This document shows, in pieces, positions 1 to 8,911 of a stretch of 64,000 bases of DNA. Source of the stretch: Lactiplantibacillus herbarum (lineage in GTDB: Bacteria > Bacillota > Bacilli > Lactobacillales > Lactobacillaceae); assembly GCF_001039045.1 (NCBI RefSeq), contig NZ_LFEE01000001.1, positions 134,383 to 198,382 of the forward strand, in the 5' to 3' direction. Positions within the stretch are counted from its first letter, which is position 1. Each line of letters opens with the position of its first letter. The notes under the pieces are model-generated. The model had not been told where the DNA came from, searched no databases, and saw only the letters and a program-made list of their open reading frames with translations. A program made the translations under genes and the position numbers.

Positions 1-27
1 TTACACGTTTCGACTATTAATATTGGA

Positions 28-60
28 ATGGACTATGACATAAGCTGTAGTCCATTTTTT
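28..60 (+). terminator. Rho-independent terminator
   Basis: An 8-bp perfect stem (28-35 with 48-55, ATGGACTA/TAGTCCAT) closes a 12-nt loop and runs into six T residues. It probably ends a transcript entering from left of the window. Confidence 0.75.
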
Positions 61-79
61 AATACAAAAAAATTAATGG

Positions 80-108
80 TTCACTGAACATGCTGGTATG
101 ACTATGAT
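80..108 (+). promoter_or_regulatory. Possible sigma-A promoter for the structured RNA
   Basis: A -35-like TTCACT (80-85) and a -10-like TATGAT (103-108) are separated by 17 bp. This would start transcription near 115, just before the structured RNA candidate. The -35 is weak, so this is a suggestion only. Confidence 0.35.
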
Positions 109-140
109 TGGAAAGCTAAAATTGGTCACTACTTTCGCCT

Positions 141-319
141 GCGGTGGTCAGTACTAGCTCAGCTGTGGGGACCGGGTTAAGCCTGAGAAGCGGTCTTAAC
201 CCTCGCCTTGATCCTTGGCACAATTCGCCAATGACCAAGGGCGTCCGTGGTGTAAGTCCAGTGGAAAAGCACCACCGAACTAACGCCCCTTCACCATACC
301 GCTAGTACTGCCCACCTCC
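141..319. ncRNA. Candidate branched structured RNA, family not recognised
   Basis: No reading frame covers this stretch, yet it folds into a compact multibranch structure. A long closing stem pairs 149-158 with 301-310 (10 bp, perfect) and continues 143-147 with 312-316. Inside are three hairpins: 174-181/195-202 (8 bp, perfect), 204-210/236-243 with an inner stem 215-219/227-231, and 247-252/270-275 (6 bp, perfect). The segment is richer in GC than the flanking non-coding DNA. It does not show the T-box motif, and I do not recognise 6S, RNase P, SRP or tmRNA. Both strands fold equally because the stems are near-perfect; a weak upstream promoter favours the plus strand. No terminator follows directly. 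Confidence 0.55.
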
Positions 320-329
320 GGCTAAACTG

Positions 330-744
330 GTTAATACCCATGATAAATATCGTTAATATTAGTTCGCGAAGATGGTTGGCTGATTGCTTGCTAATAGAGT
401 GGTCATTGAATCAAGTATCAGCGGAGTCAGCCATGGCACGTTTTCCTAGCTGGCGGAGCGATGAATAATGTGTTGAAATTAATTTCTAAGCAACAATCAC
501 TGGTCTAGCAGTTGCTCCAGCTGGTCTAGAATTTTTAGTTTTCAGTTACAATTCAGAAGAGTTAGCGTCGCAGTAACCATTTTTAGGTATGAGTAACAGC
601 TTTTTTTGTAATAAAAATAGACAGATTCATTAGTTGGTGGCAAACTGGTTGATAATAGCTAATGAGCGGTTGGCAATGATATTGTCAGGGCCATAATGTT
701 TAGTGTGACTTGGAAAGCAGACAGCGAGTTACTATTGCGAGCAA
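330..744. other. Gene-free stretch, nothing clear seen
   Basis: About 415 bases lie between the structured RNA candidate and the parS site. I see no credible reading frame with a ribosome binding site, no strong terminator and no repeat beyond two copies of CTGGTCTAG near 500-530. Confidence 0.4.
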
Positions 745-760
745 TGTTTCACGTGAAACA
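745..760. promoter_or_regulatory. parS: parS site (ParB/Spo0J binding)
   Basis: TGTTTCACGTGAAACA is a perfect 16-bp palindrome identical to the Firmicutes parS consensus. ParB-family proteins bind parS near the origin to load condensin and organise the chromosome. Four exact copies occur in this window, all in gaps between genes. Confidence 0.88.
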
Positions 761-795
761 AAATAAGATGAAATTTGGTGATAGCAGTGGAAATA

Positions 796-1584
796 ATGCG
801 GAAGTTACGTTCGAAACGGGTAGTAATTAAGGTCGGTACGAGTACACTGGTCTATCCGGATGGCTCAATCAACTTACGTGCTATTGACCAGTTAGCATTC
901 GTCATCAGTGCGATGCGGCATCGCGGTCGTGAAGTGGTCTTGGTATCTTCCGGGGCAATTGGTGTTGGCCTTAACTATATGGGCTTAAAACAGCGTCCAA
1001 AGGCAATTCCAGAACAACAGGCGATTGCGGCTATCGGCCAAACTGAATTGATTTCAATCTATAAAGAACGCTTTGCAATTTATGAACAGAAGATTGGCCA
1101 ACTATTATTAACGCGGGATATTTTTGTCTATCCGAAGAGTCACCACAACGTTCTGAATACTTTTGAAGCCTTGTTAAAGCAAAACGTGGTTCCCATCGTT
1201 AACGAAAATGATACGGTGGCTGTTGATGAATTGGATCATGAAACTAAATTTGGTGATAATGACCAGTTATCCGCAATTGTGGCAACTAATATTGGTGCAG
1301 ACTTGTTGATCATGCTGTCGGACATTGATGGCTTCTATACGGGTAATCCGAATGCGGATGATAAAGCACAATTGTTGGCGCACGTTGCTAAAGTTGACCA
1401 GCAGACGTATGAATTAGCGGGCGGCAGTGGTAGTCGTTTCGGAACCGGTGGTATGGTTACCAAACTAAAAGCTGCCGAGCGGATGATTGATGCGGATGGC
1501 CAGATGATTCTGGCAAACGGTGAAGATCCTACAATCATTTTTCAGATTCTAGCGGGCGAACCCGTTGGAACGTTATTTGGATAA
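796..1584 (+). CDS. proB: Glutamate 5-kinase
   Basis: It phosphorylates L-glutamate to gamma-glutamyl phosphate, the first step of proline synthesis in the cytoplasm. The amino-acid kinase fold is visible from VVIKVGTSTL at the N-terminus through the SSGAIGVG loop, the NENDTV segment and GTGGMVTKLKAA near the C-terminus. At 262 residues it lacks the C-terminal PUA domain of the longer enterobacterial enzyme, as is usual in lactobacilli. The open frame reaches back to a TTG at 775 and a GTG at 778, but the ATG at 796 gives the family-like start MRKLRSKRVVIK; the ribosome binding site is weak. proA follows after 20 bases, so the two form an operon. A parS site lies just upstream. Confidence 0.93.
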   Translation: MRKLRSKRVVIKVGTSTLVYPDGSINLRAIDQLAFVISAMRHRGREVVLVSSGAIGVGLNYMGLKQRPKAIPEQQAIAAIGQTELISIYKERFAIYEQKIGQLLLTRDIFVYPKSHHNVLNTFEALLKQNVVPIVNENDTVAVDELDHETKFGDNDQLSAIVATNIGADLLIMLSDIDGFYTGNPNADDKAQLLAHVAKVDQQTYELAGGSGSRFGTGGMVTKLKAAERMIDADGQMILANGEDPTIIFQILAGEPVGTLFG

Positions 1585-1604
1585 AGCCAAGGAGGAAAAG
1601 GATA

Positions 1605-2843
1605 ATGACTGAGTTAACTCAATTAGGACAGCAAGCGCAACAGGCTAGTTATGAACTAGGATTATTATCTGCTACGCAAAAAAACGATGGTTTATTAGCA
1701 ATGGCTAAGGCGCTAATTGCACACCAAGATGAAATACTGGCTGCAAATGCTAAAGATTTGGAAAATCCTCAGGTTCCAACTAAGTTTATTGATCGCTTGA
1801 GGCTAAGTTCGGAACGAATTCAAGATATGGCAACGGGGCTTAGGCAGGTTGCCGCGTTAGCTGATCCAATTGGCAATGTCGACCGAGCTTGGCGCAATGA
1901 CGCAGGCTTAATGATTGCTAAGGAACGGGTGCCACTCGGAGTTATCGGCATGATCTTTGAGGCACGGCCAAATGTGACGGCGGATGCGTCAGCATTGTGC
2001 TTTAAGACCGGTAATGCCGTTATCTTACGGGGTGGTAAGGAAGCAATTCACTCTAATCAAGCCTTGGTAAGGGTACTACGTGGTGCGTTACGGGAGGTTG
2101 GAGTTGATGAAAACGCCATTCAATTAATCGAAGATACCTCGCACGCAATGGCGGAAAAGTTCATGCAACTGACAGACTACGTGGACGTCTTAATTCCACG
2201 GGGAAGTGCCCGTTTAATTCAAACAGTGCTGGCTAAAGCAACGGTGCCCGTTATCGAAACGGGAGCCGGTAACTGTCACGTGTACGTTGATAAGGATGCC
2301 CAACTTGAGATGGCAACGGCCATCGTCATCAATGGTAAGGTTCAACGGCCCTCTGTCTGCAACGCAACGGAAAAATTACTGATCCATCGAGACGTTGCGA
2401 CTGCTTACTTACCAAGTATGATTCAAGCCTTGCGAGATAATGGTGTCGAGGTGCGTGGTGATGAAGCGACTCAGGCGATTGTGCCGGACGTTGTGCCTGC
2501 TACGGACGCTGATTGGCCTATGGAATATAATGACTTGATTATTGCAGTCAAAGTGGTTGATTCTGAAGCCGCGGCGATTACCCATATCAACCGGTATAAT
2601 ACGCAACACTCGGAAGCGATTGTGACGGATAATTATCAGGCTGGTAAGGTCTTCCAGCAACGGATTAACGCAGCTTGTGTCTATATCAACGCGTCAACGC
2701 GGTTTACGGATGGCTTTGAGTTTGGGTTCGGTGCTGAAATCGGTATTTCAACGCAAAAGTTGCATGCGCGTGGACCGATGGGGTTGGCTGAATTAACGTC
2801 TTATAAATACGTTATTGACGGTAACGGACAAGTCCGTGCCTAA
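1605..2843 (+). CDS. proA: Gamma-glutamyl phosphate reductase
   Basis: It reduces gamma-glutamyl phosphate with NADPH to glutamate semialdehyde, which cyclises towards proline. The 412-residue protein has the aldehyde-dehydrogenase fold, with the GMIFEARPNVT segment of the cofactor region and the catalytic cysteine within VQRPSVCNATEK. Full family length. The ATG at 1605 follows a good AAGGAGG site, 20 bases after proB, so the two products act in sequence from one transcript. A strong terminator follows the gene, and no separate promoter is visible inside the pair. Confidence 0.95.
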   Translation: MTELTQLGQQAQQASYELGLLSATQKNDGLLAMAKALIAHQDEILAANAKDLENPQVPTKFIDRLRLSSERIQDMATGLRQVAALADPIGNVDRAWRNDAGLMIAKERVPLGVIGMIFEARPNVTADASALCFKTGNAVILRGGKEAIHSNQALVRVLRGALREVGVDENAIQLIEDTSHAMAEKFMQLTDYVDVLIPRGSARLIQTVLAKATVPVIETGAGNCHVYVDKDAQLEMATAIVINGKVQRPSVCNATEKLLIHRDVATAYLPSMIQALRDNGVEVRGDEATQAIVPDVVPATDADWPMEYNDLIIAVKVVDSEAAAITHINRYNTQHSEAIVTDNYQAGKVFQQRINAACVYINASTRFTDGFEFGFGAEIGISTQKLHARGPMGLAELTSYKYVIDGNGQVRA

Positions 2844-2855
2844 TGAATGATGGGA

Positions 2856-2898
2856 TTGGAATCTAGCTAAGGTGAATAGCTAGGTTCCAATTTTTTTT
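2856..2898 (+). terminator. Terminator of proBA
   Basis: TTGGAATCTAGCT at 2856-2868 pairs with AGCTAGGTTCCAA at 2878-2890 and is followed by eight T residues. Confidence 0.85.
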
Positions 2899-3003
2899 GC
2901 TTTAAGTGAGCTTGATCCACGTATGGTGCACTATAAAAAGCTAGTGGCTCACGAGTAATTGTTGAGGATAAAGTGGAGATTCGTAATTAAATAAATTAAC
3001 TGA

Positions 3004-3036
3004 CCCGAAAAAAGGTAACTTTTTCGGGCTTTTTTA
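3004..3036 (+). terminator. Second terminator before glg operon
   Basis: CCCGAAAAA pairs with TTTTTCGGG across a short loop and is followed by a T run. About 105 bases with no convincing gene separate it from the proBA terminator. Confidence 0.75.
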
Positions 3037-3200
3037 GTCACTAATGGGTTTTAGCGAGAAAGCTCATAGGCACGCGTTTAGTTGGTTTGAAGCAATTCTT
3101 AATATAAGTTAGTGACGAGCCACAATCCTTAGTGATAAGGGCTTTGGTCAGTCTAACAACGTTAAGTTAGGCAAACTTATCAAGGATGGGCAAGTCTAGC

Positions 3201-3238
3201 GTAGCTTCTTATAATGGAGCTAATATCGTTAGCTTTTT
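3201..3238 (+). promoter_or_regulatory. Terminator-like hairpin in the glg leader
   Basis: AGCTAA (3218-3223) pairs with TTAGCT (3229-3234) and runs into five T residues, 26 bases before the glgB start. An upstream TAGCT (about 3202-3206) could pair with the same AGCTA instead, giving two exclusive folds. This could be a leader attenuator, but the stem is short. Confidence 0.35.
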
Positions 3239-3263
3239 GATTGATCACATTAGGGGGTGTGGC

Positions 3264-5159
3264 ATGGTGGAAAAGTTATCACTGGATACGACTGATGCCA
3301 GCTACTTATTCAACGTGGGAGCTGGTTTTCAAAGTCAAGATTATTTGGGCTGTCATTGGACGACAACGGGACAGACTGTTTTTCGTGGCTGGGCGCCTAA
3401 TGCGAAGGCGGTCGCAGTTGTTGGTGATTTTAATGACTGGCAAGCAACGGCCTTAAAACCACTGGATACAACGGGGGTCTGGCAAGGTCAACTTACAGAA
3501 GTACACGTCGGGGACTTGTATAAGTTTCAAGTGACGGCGATTGACGGGCAAGTGCGGCTTAAAGTTGATCCATTTGGGCAACAGTTTGAACGTAAACCGG
3601 GGGATGCAGCGGTGGTCGTTGCCCCACTGACGATGAGCTGGCACGATAGTTTATGGTTGGCTCGTCGTAAACGCACGCATGCTAGCAGCCGTCCGGTTAA
3701 TATCTATGAGGTGCACTTAGGTTCGTGGCGGCGTCATCCCAATGGTCAGTACTATAGTTACGCTGAATTAGCTGATGAGTTGATCCCGTACGTTACAAAA
3801 TTGGGTTATACGCATATTGAATTGATGCCGGTTATGGAACACCTATTGGATGCTTCGTGGGGCTATCAACAATTTGGCTACTTTGCGCCGACCAGTCGGT
3901 TTGGGTCCCGGCAAAGCTTTTGTGAGTTTGTCGATCAGTGTCATCAGGCTAATATTGGTGTGCTGGTTGACTGGGTTCCAAGCCACTTCATTCGTAATTA
4001 CGATGCACTCTATCAGTATGACGGAACGCCAACTTTTGAATACGCGGATGTTAATCGGGCCGATAATCATCGTTGGGGCGCGTGGAACTTTGATCTGGGC
4101 AAGGCGCAGGTTCAGAGCTTTTTGATCTCTAGCGCGTTATTTTGGCTATCCGCGTATCACTTGGACGGACTACGGGTTGATGCTGTCTCAAACATGCTAT
4201 ATCTGGATTATGACGAGGGACGCACGGGCCAAGTTAATCAGTACGGTGACAACCGGAATCTGGAAGGGATTGCCTTCTTACAGCGATTAAATACGGTCGT
4301 TCATCAGCAACATCCTGACATCTTAATGATTGCGGAGGAGTCGTCGGCTTATCCGCATGTGACTGGCGCCGTAACTGCTGGGGGACTTGGCTTTGACTAC
4401 AAGTGGAATATGGGCTGGATGCACGACACGCTTGATTTTTTTACTATGGATCCGCTGTATCGGCATGACCACTTTAATTTACTGACGTTTGCGTTCGTCT
4501 ATATGTTTGATGAGCACTTCATCCTACCATTTTCACACGATGAAGTTGTTCATGGAAAAAAATCACTGATGAATAAGATGCCGGGGGATCGCTATAACCA
4601 GTTTGCTAACTTGCGAACGATGTTGACCTATATGACCGTATTTCCCGGGAAACAATTGAACTTTATGGGCTCAGAATGGGGCCAGTATCTGGAGTGGCGC
4701 GATTGGAGCGCACTAGAATGGGTTGATCTTAAGGATCGACTGAATGATCGGATGCAATATTTTACAACGGTACTCAATGAGCTTTACCAGCAGAATCGGC
4801 CATTGTGGGAACAAGATCACGCTAAAGCTGGAATTCGCTACACCTACACGGATGATCCGGAAAGTTCCACCATGAGTTTTATTCGCCAAGCGAAGCGTAA
4901 AGCTAATTTTGTGGTGGCGACTTTCAACTTTGTCCCTGTTGAGCGCCAACAGTATCGCATTGGGGTACCTTACTGCGGTCAGTATGAACTGTTGCTGAAT
5001 ACCGAAGCAAAGGCTTTTGGTGGCACGTGGACGAAACTAGAGACTGATTTTACAGCCGTTGCGCATGCCTATCACGGTCAGCCAGCCAGTTTTACAGTAA
5101 CGTTGCCGGCAATGAGCGCACTACTTATCCGACCAGTGAGTGTCAGAAGGGGGAGCTGA
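3264..5159 (+). CDS. glgB: 1,4-alpha-glucan (glycogen) branching enzyme
   Basis: It makes alpha-1,6 branches in glycogen by cutting and transferring alpha-1,4 chains. An N-terminal CBM48 domain (roughly residues 30-110, with [20 protein letters not shown]) precedes a GH13 barrel. The likely nucleophile Asp lies in [11 protein letters not shown] near residue 306, the acid Glu in MIAEESS near 358, and the HDEVVHGK motif follows. The open frame extends to 3186, but the ATG at 3264 has an AGGGGG site and gives a normal 631-residue enzyme. It is the first gene of glgBCDAP-apu; glgC begins three bases after its stop codon. A Noc-site-like palindrome lies inside the coding region at 4640. Confidence 0.95.
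   Translation: MVEKLSLDTTDASYLFNVGAGFQSQDYLGCHWTTTGQTVFRGWAPNAKAVAVVGDFNDWQATALKPLDTTGVWQGQLTEVHVGDLYKFQVTAIDGQVRLKVDPFGQQFERKPGDAAVVVAPLTMSWHDSLWLARRKRTHASSRPVNIYEVHLGSWRRHPNGQYYSYAELADELIPYVTKLGYTHIELMPVMEHLLDASWGYQQFGYFAPTSRFGSRQSFCEFVDQCHQANIGVLVDWVPSHFIRNYDALYQYDGTPTFEYADVNRADNHRWGAWNFDLGKAQVQSFLISSALFWLSAYHLDGLRVDAVSNMLYLDYDEGRTGQVNQYGDNRNLEGIAFLQRLNTVVHQQHPDILMIAEESSAYPHVTGAVTAGGLGFDYKWNMGWMHDTLDFFTMDPLYRHDHFNLLTFAFVYMFDEHFILPFSHDEVVHGKKSLMNKMPGDRYNQFANLRTMLTYMTVFPGKQLNFMGSEWGQYLEWRDWSALEWVDLKDRLNDRMQYFTTVLNELYQQNRPLWEQDHAKAGIRYTYTDDPESSTMSFIRQAKRKANFVVATFNFVPVERQQYRIGVPYCGQYELLLNTEAKAFGGTWTKLETDFTAVAHAYHGQPASFTVTLPAMSALLIRPVSVRRGS
4640..4653. promoter_or_regulatory. Noc-site-like palindrome inside glgB
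   Basis: ATTTCCCGGGAAAC matches the 14-bp Noc consensus at 13 positions; only the last base differs. It is within coding sequence, so chance is possible, but two exact copies occur elsewhere in the window. Confidence 0.4.
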
Positions 5160-5161
5160 AG

Positions 5162-6301
5162 ATGCAAGATGAGATGTTAGCAATTATCCTAGCTGGGGGT
5201 CAGGGAACCCGGCTTGGCAAGTTAACCAAGGATACGGCGAAGCCCGCCGTGCCCTTTGGCGGTCGCTATCGCATTATTGATTTTACGCTGAGTAATTGTG
5301 CTAATTCAGGGGTCAATACGGTCGGTGTGATTACGCAGTACCAACCATTGGAATTGAACGCCCATATTGGTAGTGGCGCAAGTTGGGGCTTTGACAGTCT
5401 GAACGGTGGGGTGACAGTCTTGCAACCCTACTCATCCAGCGAAGGTGAAAAGTTTTTTGAGGGGACAGCGCACGCTATTTATCAGAATATCGCGTACATC
5501 GATCAACAGCAGCCTAAGTACCTGTTAGTTCTTTCCGGGGACCATATCTATAAGATGGATTACAGTAAGATGCTGAAATATCATCAAGAAAAAAAGGCGG
5601 CACTGACGGTTGGCGTTATTCCAGTTAAATATGAAGAAGCTAAACGGTTTGGCATGATGAATACGGATGCGACTAATCGGATTATTGAGTTTGAAGAAAA
5701 ACCAGCTCATCCCAAGAGTAATAAGGCTTCTATGGGGATTTATATTTTCAATTGGGCAACCTTGCGCAGTTACTTGATGAAGAGCTATGCCACGGATAAG
5801 TCGCTTGAGGATTTTGGCAAGAACGTGATTCCATCCTACCTTGCTAATAATGAATCAGTTTACGCTTACGCGTTTAAAGGGTATTGGCGAGATGTTGGGA
5901 CAATCAAGAGTCTATGGCAGGCTAACATGGAATTTTTGACGCCGCATAACCGGCTGAATATCGCCGATCAGTATTGGCGAATCTATTCTAAGGCGGAAGT
6001 GCTACCACCCATGTTTTTAACGGCAACTAGTCAACTGAGTAACGCCATGATTGTTGATAGCTGTTACGTTGCCGGTGAAATTGATCATTCGATCTTGTCA
6101 CAGCGCGTTTCCGTTGGGATGGGCAGTCGCATCATCGATAGCATGATTATGCCGGGAGCAACCATCGGGAAGAACGTGGTGATTGATCACGCCTTAATTG
6201 GTGAAGAAGCGGTCGTTGGTGATGATGCCCGGATTATCGGTACAAAAGAACGGATTGCCGTAGTTGGGTACCACGAAACGGTGGGGGTGGAACAATCATG
6301 A
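5162..6301 (+). CDS. glgC: Glucose-1-phosphate adenylyltransferase, catalytic subunit
   Basis: It makes ADP-glucose from glucose-1-phosphate and ATP, the committed step of bacterial glycogen synthesis. The 379-residue protein begins with the nucleotidyltransferase motif [16 protein letters not shown] and has [15 protein letters not shown], a GDHIYKMDY metal-binding segment and a C-terminal left-handed beta-helix with repeated hexapeptides (from about residue 290). The start has an AGAAGGGGG site. Its stop overlaps the start of glgD, which suggests coupled translation of the two subunits that Gram-positive bacteria combine. Confidence 0.95.
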   Translation: MQDEMLAIILAGGQGTRLGKLTKDTAKPAVPFGGRYRIIDFTLSNCANSGVNTVGVITQYQPLELNAHIGSGASWGFDSLNGGVTVLQPYSSSEGEKFFEGTAHAIYQNIAYIDQQQPKYLLVLSGDHIYKMDYSKMLKYHQEKKAALTVGVIPVKYEEAKRFGMMNTDATNRIIEFEEKPAHPKSNKASMGIYIFNWATLRSYLMKSYATDKSLEDFGKNVIPSYLANNESVYAYAFKGYWRDVGTIKSLWQANMEFLTPHNRLNIADQYWRIYSKAEVLPPMFLTATSQLSNAMIVDSCYVAGEIDHSILSQRVSVGMGSRIIDSMIMPGATIGKNVVIDHALIGEEAVVGDDARIIGTKERIAVVGYHETVGVEQS

Positions 6302-7470
6302 AACGTGAACGAGTCAGTGCCATCATTAACTTATTAGAACCAGAGGATCAGCTGCAACCATTAACCGCAGTCCGACCGGTGGGGATGTTGCCATTCGGCG
6401 GTCGCTATCGGCTAATTGATTTTCAGTTATCAAGTATCGTTAATGCCGGGATTCAAAACGTCATGGTGACCGTTCCACGTTCAGGACGTTCGGTGGCGGA
6501 TCATTTACGAAGCGGCAGCGATTGGAGTCTCAATACGATTCGTGGCGGTCTCTTTTTATCGCCTTATAATGACTTGAAGCTAGTGGCGCCGGAGAAAAAG
6601 CTGACGTTGATATACCATTATTACGATGATTCCATCCTATTTTTAAAACGTAGTCAGAGTGAGTACACGGTTATCATGAGTACTCGCAATGTAAGTAATA
6701 TTGATCTTAAAGCCCTATTACGTTATCACGAAGAGCGTAATCGCCCCGTCACGGTTGTTTATAAGCGAGTTGCTCGAAGTGATCTGACACCTGAAAATAC
6801 CGTTTTACAATTAACGGCTAATGATGAGGCGACGGCAGTTCTGCCGCTGAACAAGCTGAAAGCTGCCCCGTCAACGAAACAACTTGCGAAAAGTATGTCG
6901 ATCTATTTGCTAAGTACAGTCGATTTGATTGCCTTACTACAGGAAGCAAATCAGCGGGGGGCGATGATCAGTCTAGAACAACTCCTGTGTCAGTTCGTCA
7001 TTCAACATACGGCCAATGCGTTCGAGTATACGGGTTATCAGGCCAACATTCACGATATTCAAAGTTACTTTGCAGCAAACATGTCGGTTCTGAACGAAAC
7101 TAATTTTCGAGCGCTCTTCTACAGCTCACGGCGAATCTACACTAAGGTCAAAAATGAAGTGCCCACCTTTTTCACAACGGGAACGCGGTGCCAAGACAGT
7201 CTCTTTGGGACTGGTGGCTATATCGAAGGGCAGGTACAGCACAGCGTTGTCTTTCGTAACGTTGCGATTAATCAGAATACCAAGGTAAAGGATTCAGTCA
7301 TCATGCAGGGGACGCGGATTGGTACGGGTTGCCAGTTAGAGAACGTCGTCATTGATAAAAATGCGGTGATTGGTCCTAATCTGAGTTTAAAAGGCACTCC
7401 TGAAAAACCACTAGTTATTCGGAAAGGCCAGCAACTCTTTCAGCAAGTGGAGGTGGCAGCAGATGACTAG
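6298..7470 (+). CDS. glgD: ADP-glucose pyrophosphorylase, regulatory subunit
   Basis: A 390-residue paralogue of GlgC that joins GlgC in a mixed enzyme. The fold is kept ([20 protein letters not shown] and a C-terminal hexapeptide beta-helix), but the N-terminal GGxGTRL nucleotide-binding loop is replaced by [13 protein letters not shown], so it is unlikely to catalyse alone. This is the known pattern for GlgD of Bacillus and lactobacilli. Its ATG overlaps the glgC stop by four bases, and its end overlaps the start of glgA by eight bases. Confidence 0.94.
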   Translation: MKRERVSAIINLLEPEDQLQPLTAVRPVGMLPFGGRYRLIDFQLSSIVNAGIQNVMVTVPRSGRSVADHLRSGSDWSLNTIRGGLFLSPYNDLKLVAPEKKLTLIYHYYDDSILFLKRSQSEYTVIMSTRNVSNIDLKALLRYHEERNRPVTVVYKRVARSDLTPENTVLQLTANDEATAVLPLNKLKAAPSTKQLAKSMSIYLLSTVDLIALLQEANQRGAMISLEQLLCQFVIQHTANAFEYTGYQANIHDIQSYFAANMSVLNETNFRALFYSSRRIYTKVKNEVPTFFTTGTRCQDSLFGTGGYIEGQVQHSVVFRNVAINQNTKVKDSVIMQGTRIGTGCQLENVVIDKNAVIGPNLSLKGTPEKPLVIRKGQQLFQQVEVAADD

Positions 7471-8902
7471 AATTCTATTTGCAACGGCTGAAGCGGCCCC
7501 TTTTTACAGAACTGGCGGGCTAGGCGATGTGGGCCTGGGATTGCCCCGTGCCCTGCAAGCAGCGGGAAGTGAAGTGCGGGTCGTCATTCCGTACTATCCG
7601 CAATTGTTACCCGCACAATATCGGTCGCAGCTAGTCACGCTGAAGATGTTTCAGGTACAGGTTGGTCCTAAGCGGGTCTATTGTGGCATAAAAACCTTAA
7701 CGGTCGCGGGGATTCAGTATTATTTAATTGATAATTTGGCTTATTTTGGTCGTGATCAGCTATATGGTTATTGGGACGATGGGGAGCGCTTCGCTTTTTT
7801 TCAGATGGCAATCTGTGAAATGATGGAGCGCATCGATTATATTCCGGATGTCTTACATCTGAATGACTGGCACACTGCTTTTATTCCAGTGTTATTAGTT
7901 GAAAAGTACTATTGGATTGAAGCCTACCGAAAGATTAAGACGTTGCTCACCATTCATAACTTAGCTTTTCAAGGTGTTTTTGATCCGGTTATATTGGACA
8001 GCTTATTTCGAATTGGGGTAGAGACCTTTAACGAGGATGGGGTGGCATTTGGTAATCAGGTCAATTGGCTCAAAGCGGGGATTAACTTCGCAGATGCCGT
8101 TAATACAGTTTCACCAACGTATGCCAGTGAGATTCAAACGACCGCGTTTGGTGAACGACTAGACGGCATCCTGCGTGCGAATCGCGGGAAAGTCAGTGGC
8201 ATCATAAATGGAATCGACACGACGTTGTACGATCCGGCACATGATCCTAACCTGACGACCAATTATCGAGTTCAGAACTTGCAGCTGAAGGAACAGAATA
8301 AGCCAACGTTGCAACGACGATTTGGTCTGCCAGTCAGATCAGTACCCGTACTAGCCGTCGTCTCACGGTTAACCAAACAAAAGGGGATGGATCTGTTACT
8401 AGACGCGTTGGATCCATTCTTGCAAACACAAGATGTTCAGCTGGTTGTCTTAGGGACCGGGGAACCGCCACTGGAAAGAGCTTTTCAAATGTATCAGCTA
8501 GCATATCCGCAAAAAGTCGCAGTAATAAATAGCTTTGATCCTCAATTAGCGCAATTGATCTATGCGGGTAGCGACAGTTTTTTGATGCCCTCTGCTTTTG
8601 AACCGTGCGGCTTGTCACAGATGATGGCGATGCATTACGGCACCTTACCAATTGTGCATGCGGTCGGCGGTTTGCGTGATTCGGTGATTCCTTATAATCA
8701 GTATACCGGTCAGGGTACGGGTTTCTGTTTTGACGACTATCAACCCGCGGTGTTGAGGAAGATGATGACGTTGGCGGTCACGATCTATCGGCATGAGCCG
8801 CGGGTATGGCGACAGCTGCAACGGCAAGCGATGACACGCAATTTTAGCTGGCAGTCATCTGCACAGTGCTATCAGGGGATTTATCAGAAGATGTTGAGTT
8901 AG
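7463..8902 (+). CDS. glgA: Glycogen synthase (ADP-glucose)
   Basis: It extends alpha-1,4-glucan chains with ADP-glucose. The 479-residue GT5 enzyme has the N-terminal GLGDV loop, the HLNDWHTAFIP segment, a GINGIDTTLYDP-type region (IINGIDTTLYDP) and the C-terminal PSAFEPCGLSQMMAMHYG nucleotide-binding motif. The ADP-glucose-binding KTGGL motif reads RTGGL here, a conservative change. The gene overlaps glgD by eight bases and is nine bases from glgP, so it belongs to the tight operon. Confidence 0.95.
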   Translation: MTRILFATAEAAPFYRTGGLGDVGLGLPRALQAAGSEVRVVIPYYPQLLPAQYRSQLVTLKMFQVQVGPKRVYCGIKTLTVAGIQYYLIDNLAYFGRDQLYGYWDDGERFAFFQMAICEMMERIDYIPDVLHLNDWHTAFIPVLLVEKYYWIEAYRKIKTLLTIHNLAFQGVFDPVILDSLFRIGVETFNEDGVAFGNQVNWLKAGINFADAVNTVSPTYASEIQTTAFGERLDGILRANRGKVSGIINGIDTTLYDPAHDPNLTTNYRVQNLQLKEQNKPTLQRRFGLPVRSVPVLAVVSRLTKQKGMDLLLDALDPFLQTQDVQLVVLGTGEPPLERAFQMYQLAYPQKVAVINSFDPQLAQLIYAGSDSFLMPSAFEPCGLSQMMAMHYGTLPIVHAVGGLRDSVIPYNQYTGQGTGFCFDDYQPAVLRKMMTLAVTIYRHEPRVWRQLQRQAMTRNFSWQSSAQCYQGIYQKMLS

Positions 8903-8911
8903 GAGGACAAT

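Noticed and set aside
481-537. Possible terminator for the structured RNA (TTCTA/TAGAA with GCAAC/GTTGC)
   Set aside because: Stems are only 5 bp each with large loops; too weak to call.
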